Shown in pieces: positions 6,171 to 6,573 of a stretch of DNA of 6,573 nucleotides (its first letter is position 1; every line of letters starts with the position of its first letter). The notes below the pieces were generated by a model, which saw nothing but the letters and a program-made list of their open reading frames with translations, had not been told where the DNA came from and searched no databases. The DNA is from Rugosibacter sp. (GTDB taxonomy: Bacteria > Pseudomonadota > Gammaproteobacteria > Burkholderiales > Rhodocyclaceae), in the NCBI GenBank assembly GCA_023257495.1, contig JALRCC010000125.1:1-6573 (forward strand), given 5' to 3'. Both the position numbers and the translations under genes were made by a program.

Positions 6171-6479
6171 TTACAAATGCTTGGCGTGATAAAAGCGGAT
6201 GTATTCCACATGGGTATCAATACGTCCTGCAAAAGAAGCGAGTTCGATTTCAATTTCACTCATGCTAAATGGTCGCCCCAGCATTTCTTCGATGGTTTGC
6301 CGCTTGAGAATCATTTCATCGTTGGTTTGAATGCGTAGATAGGCAAGCTTGTCTTCCACTTTGATAATCTTGTCAGGGTTATCGATTTCTGCGGCTTCCA
6401 CGACGGCTTGTGCCAACTCGCCTTGGCGCATGACGGGGCCGACATTGTTATTTTGCGAGACATCTGCAGTGGTAGTCAT
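6171..6479 (-). CDS. tmoD: Monooxygenase effector (coupling) protein, TmoD/MmoB family
   Basis: A 102-residue cofactor-free effector protein that docks on the hydroxylase and couples electron delivery to oxygen activation in soluble diiron monooxygenases. The sequence follows TmoD closely along its length: QNNNVGPVMRQGEL near the N terminus, EAAEIDNPDK, KVEDKLAYLRI, the TIEEMLGRPFSMSEIEIEL core and ASFAGRIDTHVEYIRFY at the end. Length matches TmoD (about 103). The ATG at 6479 has AAGGA 5 bases upstream. It lies between the probable tmoC tail (64 bases away) and tmoE (30 bases), exactly its place in tmoABCDEF-type clusters. Confidence 0.95.
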   Translation of the reverse strand: MTTTADVSQNNNVGPVMRQGELAQAVVEAAEIDNPDKIIKVEDKLAYLRIQTNDEMILKRQTIEEMLGRPFSMSEIEIELASFAGRIDTHVEYIRFYHAKHL

Positions 6480-6543
6480 TTGTTTCCTTTCTCAAGTGAT
6501 GGGTAGCCCGACGCGGTTTCAGATATCTTTGTCCGCGAACAAC

Positions 6544-6573
6544 TCAGATGTGTGCAAAAAGCGGGACGACGCC
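6544..6573 (-). CDS. tmoC: C-terminal end of a probable TmoC-type Rieske ferredoxin, cut by the window edge
   Basis: Only nine codons and a TGA stop lie inside the window. The peptide GVVPLFAHI resembles the last residues of TmoC-type Rieske ferredoxins, which end in a G-[IV]-x-P...AH-x pattern. The ferredoxin carries electrons from the reductase to the hydroxylase. Identification rests on this short match plus position directly upstream of tmoD, where tmoC always sits in this cluster type. The Rieske ligands would be outside the window. The other two frames give unrelated readings. Confidence 0.6.
   Translation of the reverse strand, partial: GVVPLFAHI

Noticed and set aside
1..6573. CRISPR array, insertion sequence, integrase or phage genes
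   Set aside because: No regularly spaced repeats, transposase or integrase motifs, or terminal inverted repeats typical of an insertion sequence were found on either strand.

Overview
The window reads as a chromosomal segment of a Gram-negative proteobacterium, most likely a betaproteobacterium. This is an inference from gene order (pheT, ihfA, a short MerR-type regulator, tRNA-Pro), the genomically encoded CCA of the tRNA, and the style of the accessory genes. No species can be named from the sequence alone.

Left part (1-2444, all + strand) is housekeeping. It holds the 3' two thirds of pheT (phenylalanyl-tRNA synthetase beta chain), ihfA (IHF alpha subunit), a MerR-family regulator whose GTG start lies inside the end of ihfA, and a tRNA-Pro(GGG) gene with its own -10 box and a good intrinsic terminator. 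pheT, ihfA and the regulator are tightly packed and probably cotranscribed.

Middle part (2445-3567) is looser. It contains an orphan C-terminal scrap of a WecG/TagA/CpsF-type glycosyltransferase, then a complete secreted YceI-like protein gene on the + strand. A convergent intergenic zone follows, with a tandem decamer, a 10-bp inverted repeat and a candidate minus-strand terminator.

Right part (3568-6573, all - strand) is a catabolic operon entering from the right edge. Read in its own direction it gives the last nine codons of a probable TmoC-type Rieske ferredoxin, tmoD (effector protein), tmoE (hydroxylase beta subunit), a zinc-dependent medium-chain alcohol dehydrogenase, and a small limonene-epoxide-hydrolase-type enzyme. 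The C-D-E order is that of the four-component toluene/alkene diiron monooxygenases. The reductase gene (tmoF) that normally follows tmoE is absent; the dehydrogenase and epoxide hydrolase occupy its place. The simplest reading is a pathway in which the monooxygenase epoxidises an alkene or terpene-like (or aromatic) substrate, the hydrolase opens the epoxide to a diol, and the dehydrogenase oxidises the alcohol. The order is seen directly; the substrate and pathway are inference. This monooxygenase-dehydrogenase-epoxide hydrolase arrangement is the most interesting item in the window.
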